From JBJXHN01 sp046233135 (lineage in GTDB: Bacteria > Pseudomonadota > Alphaproteobacteria > Rhodospirillales > Rhodospirillaceae), in assembly GCA_046233135.1 (NCBI GenBank), contig JBJXHN010000004.1, forward strand, positions 840,802-904,801: a DNA stretch of 64,000 bases, given 5' to 3'. Under the pieces are notes generated by a model. It was not told where the DNA came from. It did not search any database and saw only the letters and a program-made list of their open reading frames with translations. The position numbers and the translations under genes were made by a program. This document shows positions 42,794 through 51,533 of the stretch, in pieces; positions within the stretch are counted from its first letter, which is position 1, and each line of letters starts with the position of its first letter.

Positions 42794-43402
42794 TCAGGCC
42801 TCGGCGAGGGGGACATGGGGGGCTTTGTCCAGCGGGATCAGCCCTTCGCGCCGGGGATCGACCACCACCTCGTGGCGGGTGTCGAAGGGGACGAAGCCGG
42901 CAGCCTGATAGAAACCCAGGGCAGCGGGATGGTCGAAGGTGCAGGTGTGCACCCACACCCGGTGCGGATCATGGCTCCACGCCTGCTCCAGGGCCTGTTC
43001 CATCAGATGCCGCCCCAGGCCGCCGCCGATGAAGCCGGGCATCAGGCCGAAGTAGGCCAGTTCCACGTCGCCGGGCTGGCGCAGGTCCAGCTCGAAATAG
43101 CCACAGGGGGTGCCGGCGCTGTAAAGCACGTGCACCCGCACTTTGGGATCGGCGAGAATGGCATCCAGCGCCGCATCGGACAGGCGCCGGCGGTCCCCCC
43201 ACAGCCAGTCCTCGCCCACCGTGTTGTACAGGAAGCGGTAGAAAGCCACCGTTGGCCGGTGGGCGCGCAGGATCATCACGTCCCTGCCGGCGGGCACGGA
43301 CAGGGGGCGGTCGGGACGGTCGCGCATCTCCAGCGAGGTCACCGTTACCGCCAGATGGCGTGGCGGCACCCGGACGGCGGGGGAAGAGGTCTGGTCCGTC
43401 AT
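42794..43402 (-). CDS. GNAT-family N-acetyltransferase downstream of upp
   Basis: A 202-residue acetyltransferase starting at ATG 43402, one base after the upp stop. The acetyl-CoA site is visible in LAYFGLMPGFIGGGLGRHLMEQAL, followed by VHTCTFDHPAALGFYQAAGFVPF, the usual C-terminal GNAT signature. The acceptor is unknown. Its tight coupling to upp suggests co-expression but no clear shared pathway. Confidence 0.88.
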   Translation of the reverse strand: MTDQTSSPAVRVPPRHLAVTVTSLEMRDRPDRPLSVPAGRDVMILRAHRPTVAFYRFLYNTVGEDWLWGDRRRLSDAALDAILADPKVRVHVLYSAGTPCGYFELDLRQPGDVELAYFGLMPGFIGGGLGRHLMEQALEQAWSHDPHRVWVHTCTFDHPAALGFYQAAGFVPFDTRHEVVVDPRREGLIPLDKAPHVPLAEA

Positions 43403-43403
43403 C

Positions 43404-44054
43404 TCATTTGGTCCCGAACAGCCGGTCGCCCGCATCCCCCAGGCCCGGGCAGATGTAGGCCGCTTCGTTCAGCTGGCGGTCCAGCGCGCCGAGGAAGACG
43501 GGGACATCGGGATGGGCCTGATGAAAGGTGCGCACGCCCTCCGGCGCGCCCACCAGGGCCATGAACAGCAGGCGGTCCGGCGTCACCCCGTGGCGGCGCA
43601 GGACGGTGGCGGCATGGGCGGCGGAATGGCCGGTGGCCAGCATCGGATCCACCAGAATGAAGGTGCGGTCCCCGGCGGCGGGCAGCTTCACCAGGTATTC
43701 CACCGGTTCGTGGGTTTCCTCGTCCCGGTACAAGCCCACATGGCCCACCCGGGCGCTGGGCACCAGTTCCAGCAGGCCATCGGCCATGCCCTGACCGGCG
43801 CGCAGGATCGGCACCACCACCAGCTTCTTGCCGGCGATCACCGGGGCGTCCATGGCTTCCAGCGGCGTTTCGATGCGTTCATAGGCCAGGGGCAGGTTGC
43901 GGGTGACCTCGTAGCCCATCAGCAGGGCGATCTCGCGCAGCAGCATGCGGAAGGTGCGGGTAGAGGTTTCGGCCCGCCGCATGTGGGTCAGCTTGTGCTG
44001 GATCAGCGGATGGTCGAAGACCCACAGGTTGGGATAGTCGGGATGGGACGGCAT
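43404..44054 (-). CDS. upp: Uracil phosphoribosyltransferase
   Basis: Pyrimidine salvage enzyme making UMP from uracil and PRPP. It has 216 residues, with the PRPP loop ILVDPMLATGHS around 133-144, the HMRRAETSTRTFR N-terminal segment and the C-terminal YICPGLGDAGDRLFGTK uracil-binding end. It is a single salvage gene with a 42-base gap to the upstream secretion adaptor gene. Confidence 0.97.
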   Translation of the reverse strand: MPSHPDYPNLWVFDHPLIQHKLTHMRRAETSTRTFRMLLREIALLMGYEVTRNLPLAYERIETPLEAMDAPVIAGKKLVVVPILRAGQGMADGLLELVPSARVGHVGLYRDEETHEPVEYLVKLPAAGDRTFILVDPMLATGHSAAHAATVLRRHGVTPDRLLFMALVGAPEGVRTFHQAHPDVPVFLGALDRQLNEAAYICPGLGDAGDRLFGTK

Positions 44055-44096
44055 CGGCGGCGGATCCTGCAGCTGGGGAGAGATATAAGGCGGCGG

Positions 44097-45545
44097 TCAA
44101 CGTTCGCGGAAGGCTTCGTGGCGCATTTTCAGCACCGGTCGGATCAAATAGTCCAGCACGGACCGGTTGCCGGTATGAATGTCCACCGTGGCCTGCATGC
44201 CCGGGCGGATAGGGTATTCGCCCTCTTCCTCGCCCAGATAGGCCTTGTCGGTCGCGACGAGCACCCGGTAATGGGCCTTGCCCTCCTCGTCGATGGTGGT
44301 GTCCGGCGCGACCAGGCTCACCGTGCCTTCCAGCCCGCCGTAGCGGGCGTAGTCATAGGTGGAGATCTTCACCGTGGCGTTCTGGCCGGCGGTGACATAG
44401 CCCCGGTCCATGGGATCCAGGCGGGCGGCGATGATCAGGGTGTCCTCCACCGGCACGATTTCCATGATCGGCTCGGCCGGGCCGACGACGCCGCCCAGGG
44501 TGGTGTGCTTGATGTTCTTGACGACCCCGTCATTGGGGCTGCGGATCAGGGTGCGGCCCTGCTGGTCGTCGGCACGCACCATCTGCTCCAGGGTGGCGGC
44601 GATCTGCCGCTCCACCTCGCCCAGGCCTTCGAGGGCTTCACGCCGGAAGCCGAGCTGGATTTCCCGCTCCCGCTGGGTGGTTTCCTTGATGGCCGCTTCG
44701 GCCTGTTCGATGGCCGGCCCCAGGCTTTCGATCTCGCCCCGGAAGCTTTCGATCTGGGCGGAGATGTCCAGATGGGCCAGCCGGTGGGTCAGCCCGTCGC
44801 GCAGCAGCCCCTGGGATATGCGGAACCGCTCCTCGGAGATTTCCAGGCTTTTGGAAGCCGCCGTCAGCCGGGCGTGCAGCTCCTGCATCTCCTTTTCCTT
44901 CTGCACCCGCTGCTCGCGCAGCACGTCCAGGGTGCTTTCCAGTTCGGTCATGCGGGCTTCGAAGGCGCGGCGTTCGGTTTCCACCAGCTCCGGCCGGCGG
45001 CCGCCCTCTTCCTCGGGGAAGGCCAGCGGTTCGCTGGAAGCTTCGGCCTGCAGGCGGGCCTTGGTCAGGCGCAGGCCGTCCAGGCGCACCAGCAACTCTT
45101 CGCGGTTCATGGCGGTGGTGGGCAGAGCAAGGCGGACCAGCGGCGCCCCGGCTTTCACCGCGTCGCCCTCGTCGACGAATAGTTCGGTGATGATGCCGCC
45201 TTCCAGGTGCTGGATGATTTTCACATTGCCCTGGGGCACCACTTCGCCGGGGGCGACGGAGACCTCGTCCAGCTGCGCCTGCCAGGCCCAGAGGACGAAG
45301 CTGGCGAACAGCAGCATGACGATCCAGGCGAAGGGGCGCCAGGTGGGCAGCGGATGACTGACCATCAACTGGTCAAGCCGGTTGCCACCGTCCCTGCCCG
45401 TCGGCCCCAGCAGCCGGCCGGGGCCGGGGTGCGGTTCGGGCGGCGGAGCGGCGGACGGTGACACAGCCGAGTCTGGTGCCGCCTGCGCCGGTGTTTCGGA
45501 CGCGGTTTGCGCCGCCTGCTTTTCGGGGGGGAGGGTGTCGGTCAT
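44097..45545 (-). CDS. HlyD-type membrane fusion protein of type I secretion system A
   Basis: Periplasmic adaptor linking an ABC exporter to an outer-membrane channel. It has 482 residues: an Ala/Pro-rich cytoplasmic start (1-60), one membrane helix at about 75-95 (FAWIVMLLFASFVLWAW), the lipoyl half-motif VAPGEVVPQGNVKIIQHLEGGI, a long coiled coil (about 170-320), and the C-terminal VDIHTGNRSVLDYLIRPV stretch typical of the family. It starts one base after the ABC gene stop. No TolC-like gene is present nearby. Confidence 0.92.
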   Translation of the reverse strand: MTDTLPPEKQAAQTASETPAQAAPDSAVSPSAAPPPEPHPGPGRLLGPTGRDGGNRLDQLMVSHPLPTWRPFAWIVMLLFASFVLWAWQAQLDEVSVAPGEVVPQGNVKIIQHLEGGIITELFVDEGDAVKAGAPLVRLALPTTAMNREELLVRLDGLRLTKARLQAEASSEPLAFPEEEGGRRPELVETERRAFEARMTELESTLDVLREQRVQKEKEMQELHARLTAASKSLEISEERFRISQGLLRDGLTHRLAHLDISAQIESFRGEIESLGPAIEQAEAAIKETTQREREIQLGFRREALEGLGEVERQIAATLEQMVRADDQQGRTLIRSPNDGVVKNIKHTTLGGVVGPAEPIMEIVPVEDTLIIAARLDPMDRGYVTAGQNATVKISTYDYARYGGLEGTVSLVAPDTTIDEEGKAHYRVLVATDKAYLGEEEGEYPIRPGMQATVDIHTGNRSVLDYLIRPVLKMRHEAFRER

Positions 45546-45546
45546 G

Positions 45547-47553
45547 TCAGGCTCCCGGGCCGGACTTGCCGGTCTCTACGAAGTCCTCCCAGATCGGCCC
45601 GAAACGCTGGGCCATGGCCGACGATGCCGCCGGCTGAGGGGGGGCGGCCTTGGGGGATCCGGGCTGGGGGGATCCGGGCTGAGAAGGCACCGGCTGGACG
45701 GGGGCCGCCTGCGGCGCGGTTTGAGACGACGGGGCGGCCTTGGCGGGCTGGCCGCGTGGCGGGAAGACCCGGGGCAGTATTTCGCGGGCCGGGCCTCCCA
45801 TGGCCACCTTGCCCCGCTCCAGCACCAGGGCCGAGGCGCAGCGCGACAGCAGGACCGGGCTGTGGGTGACGATCAGGATGGTGCGGTCCCTGGCCAGGGC
45901 ATGCAAGGTCTCGCACAGGGCTTCTTCCGCCTGCCGGTCGAGGCTGGAGGAGGGTTCGTCCAGAAGAATGACCGGGCGGTTCCCGGCCAGGGCGCGGGCC
46001 AGGGCGATGCGCTGGCGCATGCCCCCCGACAGGCGCCGGCCCCCTTCGCCGACCTGGGTGGCATAGCCGTCGGGCAGGTCGACGATCAGGTCATGAGCGG
46101 CGGCGGCCCTGGCGGCGGCGGCGATGTCCCCGTCACTCAGTCCGGGCAGGCCCATGGCGATATTATCGCGGATCGATCCGGCAAACAGGATGGTTTCCTG
46201 GGGCAGGAAGCCGACCCGGTCGGCCAGTTCCCGGCGGGTGAACTGCGCGATATCGGCACCGTCCAGCAGCACCCGCCCGGCTTCGGGGTGGTACAGGCCC
46301 ATGATCAGCTTCATCAGGGTGCTTTTGCCGCTGCCGTTGGCCCCCAGGATCGCGGTCATGCCGCCCGGGCGGATTTCCACGGTCACGCCATCGATGCTGG
46401 GGTTGGCATCCTTGCCGTAGCGGAAGGTGATGCCCGACAGGGTCAGGATACCCTTGGGGCGGTCCAGGCTCAGCACGCTGTCGCGCCGGTCCTCGGGCAT
46501 GGCGAAGACCTCGCCCAGGCGCTGGGCGGCCTGTCGGAAGCCGGCGAAGGTGCGCCAGGTGCCCATCAGCTGGTTCAGCGGCTGCAACAGCCGCCCCGAC
46601 AGCATGTTGGCGGCGATCAGCCCCCCGATGGTCATCTGCTGCTCGATGATGGCCAGGGCGCCGACGGTGGTCATGGACACGGTGGTCACCACCGAAATCA
46701 CCGCCCCCAGGTTCGAATAGCTATCGACCCGTCCGCCGCGATGGATGGCGTTCTCCACCTGGGCGGCCAGCCGGTCTTCGTAGGCCGGTTTCAGGGTGCC
46801 GTCCAGGGCCAGGGCCTTGACCGTGGCCCGCCCTTGCAGGATCTCGCCGAGCAGGGCATCCCGGCTGCCCAGGGTGTCCTTCTCCTGTTCGCTGGCGTTC
46901 TGGATCGAGCGGCCCGAGAGGACCGCCAGCACCAGGAAAACCGCGAGCGCCACCAGCAGCACCACGGCCACAGGTTCGGCAATGATGAACACGAGGCCGA
47001 GGAACAGAATGGCGAATGGCAGGTCGCAGACCAGGATCGCCGAGGCCCCGGACAGGGTGTTGCGGACGGTATCCACGTCGCGGAACAGCCGCTGCCAGAA
47101 CTCGGTGGGGCGGTTTTCCAGAACCCCCAGCGGCAGGCCGGTCAGTTTGTCGAACAGCCGTCGCCCCACCTGGCTTTCCAGCCGCAGGGCCACGGTCTGC
47201 ATGATGCGCGAGCGCGCCTGGCGCAGGATGAAATCGAAGCCCAGCAGCACGACCATGCCGATGACCAGACCCTGAAGGGTGGACAGGCCGGCGTGATAAA
47301 CCACCCGGTCATAGACCTGCAGCACGAAAATCGGGGCGGCCAGGGCGCTCAGGTTCACGAAAAACGAGATCACGGCCACTTCGCGGAAGGTGGGCATCAG
47401 CGGCTTCAGGAAGGGCCGCAGCCATCCGCGTCCCCGGGATCCTGCCTTGGTGCCGGGCTGGGTGTCCGTCCCCAGGGCACCCTTCGGCCCACCGGCGGGC
47501 TGGGTTTTGATCGGAGCAGCCGTGACCTGTGGGCCGGCCTGTTCTTCGGCCAT
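45547..47553 (-). CDS. Type I secretion ABC transporter (permease-ATPase) of system A
   Basis: Inner-membrane ATPase exporting an unfolded protein cargo. ATG 47553 has GAAGGA about 10 bases upstream; 668 residues. A 50-residue disordered start precedes six helices beginning near residue 57. The ATPase domain follows, with Walker A GANGSGKST around 400-408, signature LSGGMRQRI and Walker B VILLDEPSSSLD. After the ATPase comes an unusual 70-residue Pro/Ala/Ser-rich tail with repeated PGSP and QP units. No cargo gene lies next to it. Confidence 0.92.
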   Translation of the reverse strand: MAEEQAGPQVTAAPIKTQPAGGPKGALGTDTQPGTKAGSRGRGWLRPFLKPLMPTFREVAVISFFVNLSALAAPIFVLQVYDRVVYHAGLSTLQGLVIGMVVLLGFDFILRQARSRIMQTVALRLESQVGRRLFDKLTGLPLGVLENRPTEFWQRLFRDVDTVRNTLSGASAILVCDLPFAILFLGLVFIIAEPVAVVLLVALAVFLVLAVLSGRSIQNASEQEKDTLGSRDALLGEILQGRATVKALALDGTLKPAYEDRLAAQVENAIHRGGRVDSYSNLGAVISVVTTVSMTTVGALAIIEQQMTIGGLIAANMLSGRLLQPLNQLMGTWRTFAGFRQAAQRLGEVFAMPEDRRDSVLSLDRPKGILTLSGITFRYGKDANPSIDGVTVEIRPGGMTAILGANGSGKSTLMKLIMGLYHPEAGRVLLDGADIAQFTRRELADRVGFLPQETILFAGSIRDNIAMGLPGLSDGDIAAAARAAAAHDLIVDLPDGYATQVGEGGRRLSGGMRQRIALARALAGNRPVILLDEPSSSLDRQAEEALCETLHALARDRTILIVTHSPVLLSRCASALVLERGKVAMGGPAREILPRVFPPRGQPAKAAPSSQTAPQAAPVQPVPSQPGSPQPGSPKAAPPQPAASSAMAQRFGPIWEDFVETGKSGPGA

Positions 47554-47890
47554 GAATAAAGAGTCCTTCGCCAGGGGCCTTCGGCGCGGATCCTTGGAGA
47601 TCACCGCCGGACGGGCATCCTACTCCGTCGGCCTGTCACCGAAAAGCCTCTGGCCCACCCGTTTCCCGGGACTGGGAGGGGAGGTTGAAAAGCCGCAGAA
47701 AATAAGGGGACAGGATGCGTTCACGGATATGTGAAGCCTGCGGACCCTTGAAATGGCCGATTTTTCTCTCCATACAAGGCACGTGCACCGTTTATCAGTT
47801 TCCTCGCATGTAAGGCGCCGGCCGGAATTAAGGGGTTTCCGGTGGTCCTTATCCCGCGTGGAAGCGTCCACTTTTCTTGGGGGATCCCAG

Positions 47891-48352
47891 ATGCGGAAGT
47901 TCTTTGCCGTTGCGACCGTTGCCGCCCTGACCAGCCTGACGGCCGTCGCCGCCGTGCAGGCTGCCGAACCGGCTGACTACGTGGCCTACCGCAAGGCCGA
48001 GCTGTCGGCGGCCGGTGGCCACATGAAGTCCATTGTCACCTTCCTGAAGACCGGCATCGACGTGCCGAACCAGGTGGAAAGCCATGCGACGGCCATCGCC
48101 GCGATCCTGGAAACCCTGCCGGCCGCCTTCCCCGAGGGTACCGACGCCGTCGCCGAGACCGAAGCCAAGCCGGACGTCTGGAGCAACATGGACGGCTTCA
48201 AGGCCGCCGCCGAAAAGGCCCAGAAAGCCGCCCTGGAGCTGGCGTCCGCTGCGGCTGCCGGGGGCGGCATGGCCGAAATCGGCCCGAAGGTGCAGGCCCT
48301 GGGCGGCGCCTGCAAGGGCTGCCACGACGACTTCCGCACCAAGAAGGATTAA
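47891..48352 (+). CDS. Cytochrome c' (class II c-type cytochrome)
   Basis: Periplasmic four-helix-bundle heme protein, typically nitric-oxide binding. ATG 47891 gives 153 residues with a signal peptide (MRKFFAVATVAALT start, cleavage after VQAA near 25). The C-terminal heme motif is C141-K-G-C144-H145, the usual place for this class. The rest is Ala-rich helix. It is a single gene with its own terminator; such cytochromes are frequent in phototrophic and denitrifying alphaproteobacteria. Confidence 0.93.
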   Translation: MRKFFAVATVAALTSLTAVAAVQAAEPADYVAYRKAELSAAGGHMKSIVTFLKTGIDVPNQVESHATAIAAILETLPAAFPEGTDAVAETEAKPDVWSNMDGFKAAAEKAQKAALELASAAAAGGGMAEIGPKVQALGGACKGCHDDFRTKKD

Positions 48353-48381
48353 CACGTCCTTCCCGGCTTGCCGTGCATGAA

Positions 48382-48421
48382 AAACCGGCCCGAAGCGTGC
48401 TGCTTCGGGCCGGTTTGCTTT
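48382..48421 (+). terminator. Strong terminator after cytochrome c' gene
   Basis: Perfect 15-bp stem AAACCGGCCCGAAGC (48382-48396) with its complement 48402-48416 and a 5-base loop, followed by GCTTT. It may also serve the convergent small gene at 48453-48644. Confidence 0.85.
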
Positions 48422-48452
48422 GGGGGAAGAAGATCGCGGCGAGAAGAGGCGA

Positions 48453-48644
48453 TCAGCCGGCCGCCGGCAGGCCGCCCGGGCCGGCCGTGTGGTGATCGTC
48501 CGCCGCGGCGTGGCCGAACAGGCGGCCGAAGAAGCCCGAGATCAGCGCCCGCAGATAGCGGCCCTGTTCCAAACGGGCGGTGCGGACGATGCGCTCGATG
48601 TCTTCATGCGTTTCGATGGTGGATAGGTCGGTGGTCTTGGTCAT
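48453..48644 (-). CDS. Small hypothetical protein, 63 residues
   Basis: From ATG 48644, behind AAAGGGCAG, a short protein. Its first half is a charged helix (ETHEDIERIVRTARLEQGR), then LRALISGFFGRLFG, a hydrophobic amphipathic helix, and a flexible His/Gly/Pro end. It resembles small alphaproteobacterial helix proteins of unknown role with an arginine-rich amphipathic core. Membrane association is plausible. Confidence 0.55.
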   Translation of the reverse strand: MTKTTDLSTIETHEDIERIVRTARLEQGRYLRALISGFFGRLFGHAAADDHHTAGPGGLPAAG

Positions 48645-48898
48645 GGTGCTGCCCTTTTCAGTCGGGAATGTGTTGCCCATCCTGGAGGCCGCAGGTACCG
48701 GCGCGGGATGTTGCGCTGCGTCATTTGATGAGACAGATGTAACCTTTCCCCCCTGGTGAGAGTACCCCGCTTCTGAGACAATCTCCTTTGCAATTCCCGC
48801 AAAACCGGAATGTTCAAAGGGATAATCGGGCGGTCAGATCTCGTCAGCCTTGTCCCGAAGGGAGTGGGGAAGCGGGCAAGCGGGAGAGATGAGGGCGA

Positions 48899-49825
48899 AT
48901 GGATATTCTCAGCGGCATGCGGCTGTTCGCCCAGGTGGTGGGGTCCGGCAGCTTTTCCGAAGCGGGACGGTCGCTGGGCATGGCGCCGTCGTCCATTTCC
49001 CGCCAGATCAGTGCCCTGGAAGACCTGCTGGGGGTCCGCCTGCTCAATCGCACCACCCGCAAGCTCAGCCTGACCGAGGCCGGCCGCCTGTTCCATGAAC
49101 GGGCCGAACGCATCCTTGCCGATGTGGAGGAAGCCGCCGTCGCCGTCACCGCCCTGGACGGCGCCCCGCGCGGCACCCTGCGCCTCAACGCCCCGGTGGG
49201 CTTCGGTAACTACCATGTGGCCCCCGCCCTGCCGGCGTTTCTGGAGCGCTATCCGGATCTGAAGGTGGAACTGAGCCTGTCGGACAATTTCATCGATCTG
49301 GTGGACGAAGGCGTGGACGTGGCGGTGCGCATCGGCGCCTTGCGCGATTCCACCCTGGTGGCCCGCCGGCTGGCCGACAATCGCCGCGTGGTCTATGGCA
49401 GCCCGGCCTATCTGGACCGTTTCGGCGTCCCCCGCCATCCCGACGACCTGATCAACCACCACTGCATGGCCTATCGCTATCGCCAGGGGCCGCAGATCTG
49501 GCTGTTCGAAAAAGACGGGGAACGCCGGGAAATCACCGTCACCGGTCCCCTGACTGCGACCAATTCGGAAAGCCTGCACAAGGCCGCCCTGGGCGGTTCC
49601 GGTCTGGTCATGCTGCCCACCTGGATGGGCTACGAAGATGTGCGGTCCGGTCGTCTCCTGGCCGTGCTGGAAGATTGGACCATGTCCCCCACCAGCCTGG
49701 AAAGCGGCATTCACGTGGTCTATCCCGCCAACCGCCACCTCGCGCCCAAGGTGCGCGCCTTCATCGATTTCCTCGCCGACCGCATCGGCAAGCCCCCCTA
49801 TTGGGAACGAGCGGCGGGGGAATAA
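48899..49825 (+). CDS. LysR-family transcriptional regulator
   Basis: A 308-residue regulator of the large CrgA-like subgroup. The N-terminal winged helix-turn-helix is at 1-60 (LFAQVVGSGSFSEAGRSLGMAPSSISRQI), and the effector domain from about 90 begins GTLRLNAPVGFGNYHVAP. No divergent gene adjoins it: the upstream neighbour is the minus-strand small gene 255 bases away, which could be its target. The inducer is unknown. Confidence 0.9.
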   Translation: MDILSGMRLFAQVVGSGSFSEAGRSLGMAPSSISRQISALEDLLGVRLLNRTTRKLSLTEAGRLFHERAERILADVEEAAVAVTALDGAPRGTLRLNAPVGFGNYHVAPALPAFLERYPDLKVELSLSDNFIDLVDEGVDVAVRIGALRDSTLVARRLADNRRVVYGSPAYLDRFGVPRHPDDLINHHCMAYRYRQGPQIWLFEKDGERREITVTGPLTATNSESLHKAALGGSGLVMLPTWMGYEDVRSGRLLAVLEDWTMSPTSLESGIHVVYPANRHLAPKVRAFIDFLADRIGKPPYWERAAGE

Positions 49826-49900
49826 CGCCCCTCTCATGAACCAATCGGGCTGTCGCGGCGTTGAAGGTCTATCGTTCTTAACAGCCGCGAGGATCCTCCC

Positions 49901-50107
49901 ATGAAGGGACCCTATCTGCTTGCCATCGCTCTGGTCGCCGCCATCGGTGGCGGGGCAGCCGTCTGGGCCGTGGAAAGCGGAGCCCTGGAACTGGAAAAGC
50001 CGCCTCTGTTCGAAGCGGAGATTAATGCCCCCGACGGAAAGAAGCGGGAGTTGGAAGTGCACGAACCCGGTGAGGGTGACCTGCTGCCCAAGGTCACCAT
50101 CGAGTAG
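49901..50107 (+). CDS. Small exported or membrane-anchored protein, 68 residues
   Basis: ATG 49901 after GGATCCTCCC-type leader. Residues 4-24 form a hydrophobic helix that may be a signal peptide or anchor (YLLAIALVAAIGGGAAVWAV). The remainder is acidic, with alternating Glu and Lys (about 60% charged/polar), ending KVTIE. No family recognised. It lies 75 bases after the LysR gene. Confidence 0.5.
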   Translation: MKGPYLLAIALVAAIGGGAAVWAVESGALELEKPPLFEAEINAPDGKKRELEVHEPGEGDLLPKVTIE

Positions 50108-50205
50108 GGCCTTGCGACAAAATGACTGACTTTTTGCCGGACGTGTCGCGGTCCGTCAGCATGCCGCCTTTCATGCGCCTGTCGGCGCGGTGATTACGTA
50201 GCCTT

Positions 50206-50242
50206 GCCGCCCGACGATGGGTCATCCCCTCCGTCGGGCGGC
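50206..50242. terminator. Hairpin between two convergent genes
   Basis: Perfect 11-bp stem GCCGCCCGACG/CGTCGGGCGGC around 15 bases, located between the 68-residue gene and the NTF2-like gene. No T run on either side, so a terminator role is tentative. Confidence 0.5.
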
Positions 50243-50273
50243 ATAAGAGCAGGGACCGCAGGCTTGAAGCCGC

Positions 50274-50651
50274 TCAGACACTGAAGGCGGTGAACGTCTG
50301 GGTCAGGATTTTTCCATCGCGGACCAGGAGCGTGTCGGTCGCCAGAGTGACAGCCGGCCGGGAGCACCACGTGATATACGCGATTTCCCCGTCGAGAACC
50401 CTGGCGCCCAATTCGAAATTCGCCCAGAATTCCTCGGTCGCAGAGTCCATAAAGACCTGGAAGAAGCTTCGGATGTCGCCGGTGCCCCGGAAGATCCGGT
50501 CCGGGGTGATGAGGCAGGACTTGTCGGTGTAGTCTGACAGGACTTCATCAAGTCCCTGACTGAAGGCTCCAAGGTGATGATCTAGGACGGCTGATGTTGT
50601 GTCCTCGCTTGTGGGGCTGTTCGCGAGGGCGTCCGGTTGCATGGTGGACAT
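50274..50651 (-). CDS. NTF2/SnoaL-like fold protein
   Basis: A 125-residue protein of the nuclear transport factor 2 fold: an N-terminal helix HHLGAFSQGLDEVLSDYT, then YTDKSCLITPDRIFRGTGDIRSFF, the usual helix-strand order with a hydrophobic pocket. Members are either isomerase- or hydrolase-like or of unknown role. Base composition is lower in GC than the flanks. It shares direction with the cupin and AraC genes upstream. Confidence 0.8.
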   Translation of the reverse strand: MSTMQPDALANSPTSEDTTSAVLDHHLGAFSQGLDEVLSDYTDKSCLITPDRIFRGTGDIRSFFQVFMDSATEEFWANFELGARVLDGEIAYITWCSRPAVTLATDTLLVRDGKILTQTFTAFSV

Positions 50652-50815
50652 GGCAGCTCTCCTTGCGCATCAACCCAAACGAAGGCATTTGCCAGAGTTT
50701 GGAACGTTGATGCTTAACACGCGGGTCTGATGCACTGGCCGCTGATGCATTGGGCCGTGCAGAGGAACGGAGTCAAAAAGGGGTGGCAGCCTGCCTGCCG
50801 GACCGGCCTTTGTGA

Positions 50816-51289
50816 TCAGGCCGGCACCCGGAGAGAGGAAAGGTAGGCCTGCCAGGCACCCTGCGCTTCCTGCCAGCCGACATTTGCGATCACCGAGCCG
50901 TCCGGCTGGATGAAGGCCAGCGGACCGACGAAGGTCATGTAGAAGGCGCTATCGACCGGGAAATATGTCTTGTCGTGGCGCGCGCCTGACGATTCGAAGC
51001 CATAGCCCGGGGCGACAGCCGTGTCTCCGCCGTTGTCCTTGCCGCCCCGCACGTCCATGCGCCCTTGGTACAGGAAGTACTCCCCGGGCCCCGTGTGGAA
51101 GTGGGCGTTAAAGGATGACCCCGCCGGGCACTCGAAGGCGGCTGTCCAGGTGCCCGCTTCGGGGGACACATGCAGCAGGCGCCACGTGATGCCGCCTTCC
51201 GAGAAGGCTTCGGGAAACGGAGCCCAGTCCAGATCGTCCATCTGGACATACTCTTCAGGAGATTGTGGTTTTTCGGTCTGGTCGTTCAT
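50816..51289 (-). CDS. Cupin-domain protein
   Basis: A 157-residue single-cupin protein. Motif 1 is visible as FNAHFHTGPGEYFLYQGRMDV, with the His-x-His and Glu metal ligands, and the later part contains a His in GARHDKTYFPVD. This resembles the acetylacetone-cleaving or dihydroxyacetophenone dioxygenase-like cupins, so a metal-dependent dioxygenase is possible but not shown. The AraC regulator 244 bases upstream may control it. Confidence 0.8.
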   Translation of the reverse strand: MNDQTEKPQSPEEYVQMDDLDWAPFPEAFSEGGITWRLLHVSPEAGTWTAAFECPAGSSFNAHFHTGPGEYFLYQGRMDVRGGKDNGGDTAVAPGYGFESSGARHDKTYFPVDSAFYMTFVGPLAFIQPDGSVIANVGWQEAQGAWQAYLSSLRVPA

Positions 51290-51533
51290 TCAAGCGTCCT
51301 CCCTGTTGAGATTTCGGCGAGAAGTGCCGGTTTCTTGCCCTGGTGCCGGTCGGCGGTATGCTCTGTCTATTTCCATCACCGCTTTGGGGTACCCGGGCTG
51401 CTTTTCTTTGAGCACAGGGATTTTATGTAATGTATGGTCCTTCTGCATTTCCCGGCACGCAAGCCGATGCGACTGTCCGTGCATCCTGCACCGCACCTTC
51501 GCCCGTCCCATGAGAGCGGGAAGGGGCGTTTGC

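Noticed and set aside
51290..51511. A 73-codon minus-strand frame between the cupin and AraC genes
   Set aside because: Basic, low-complexity product with no ribosome site; it covers the region where the cupin promoter should lie.
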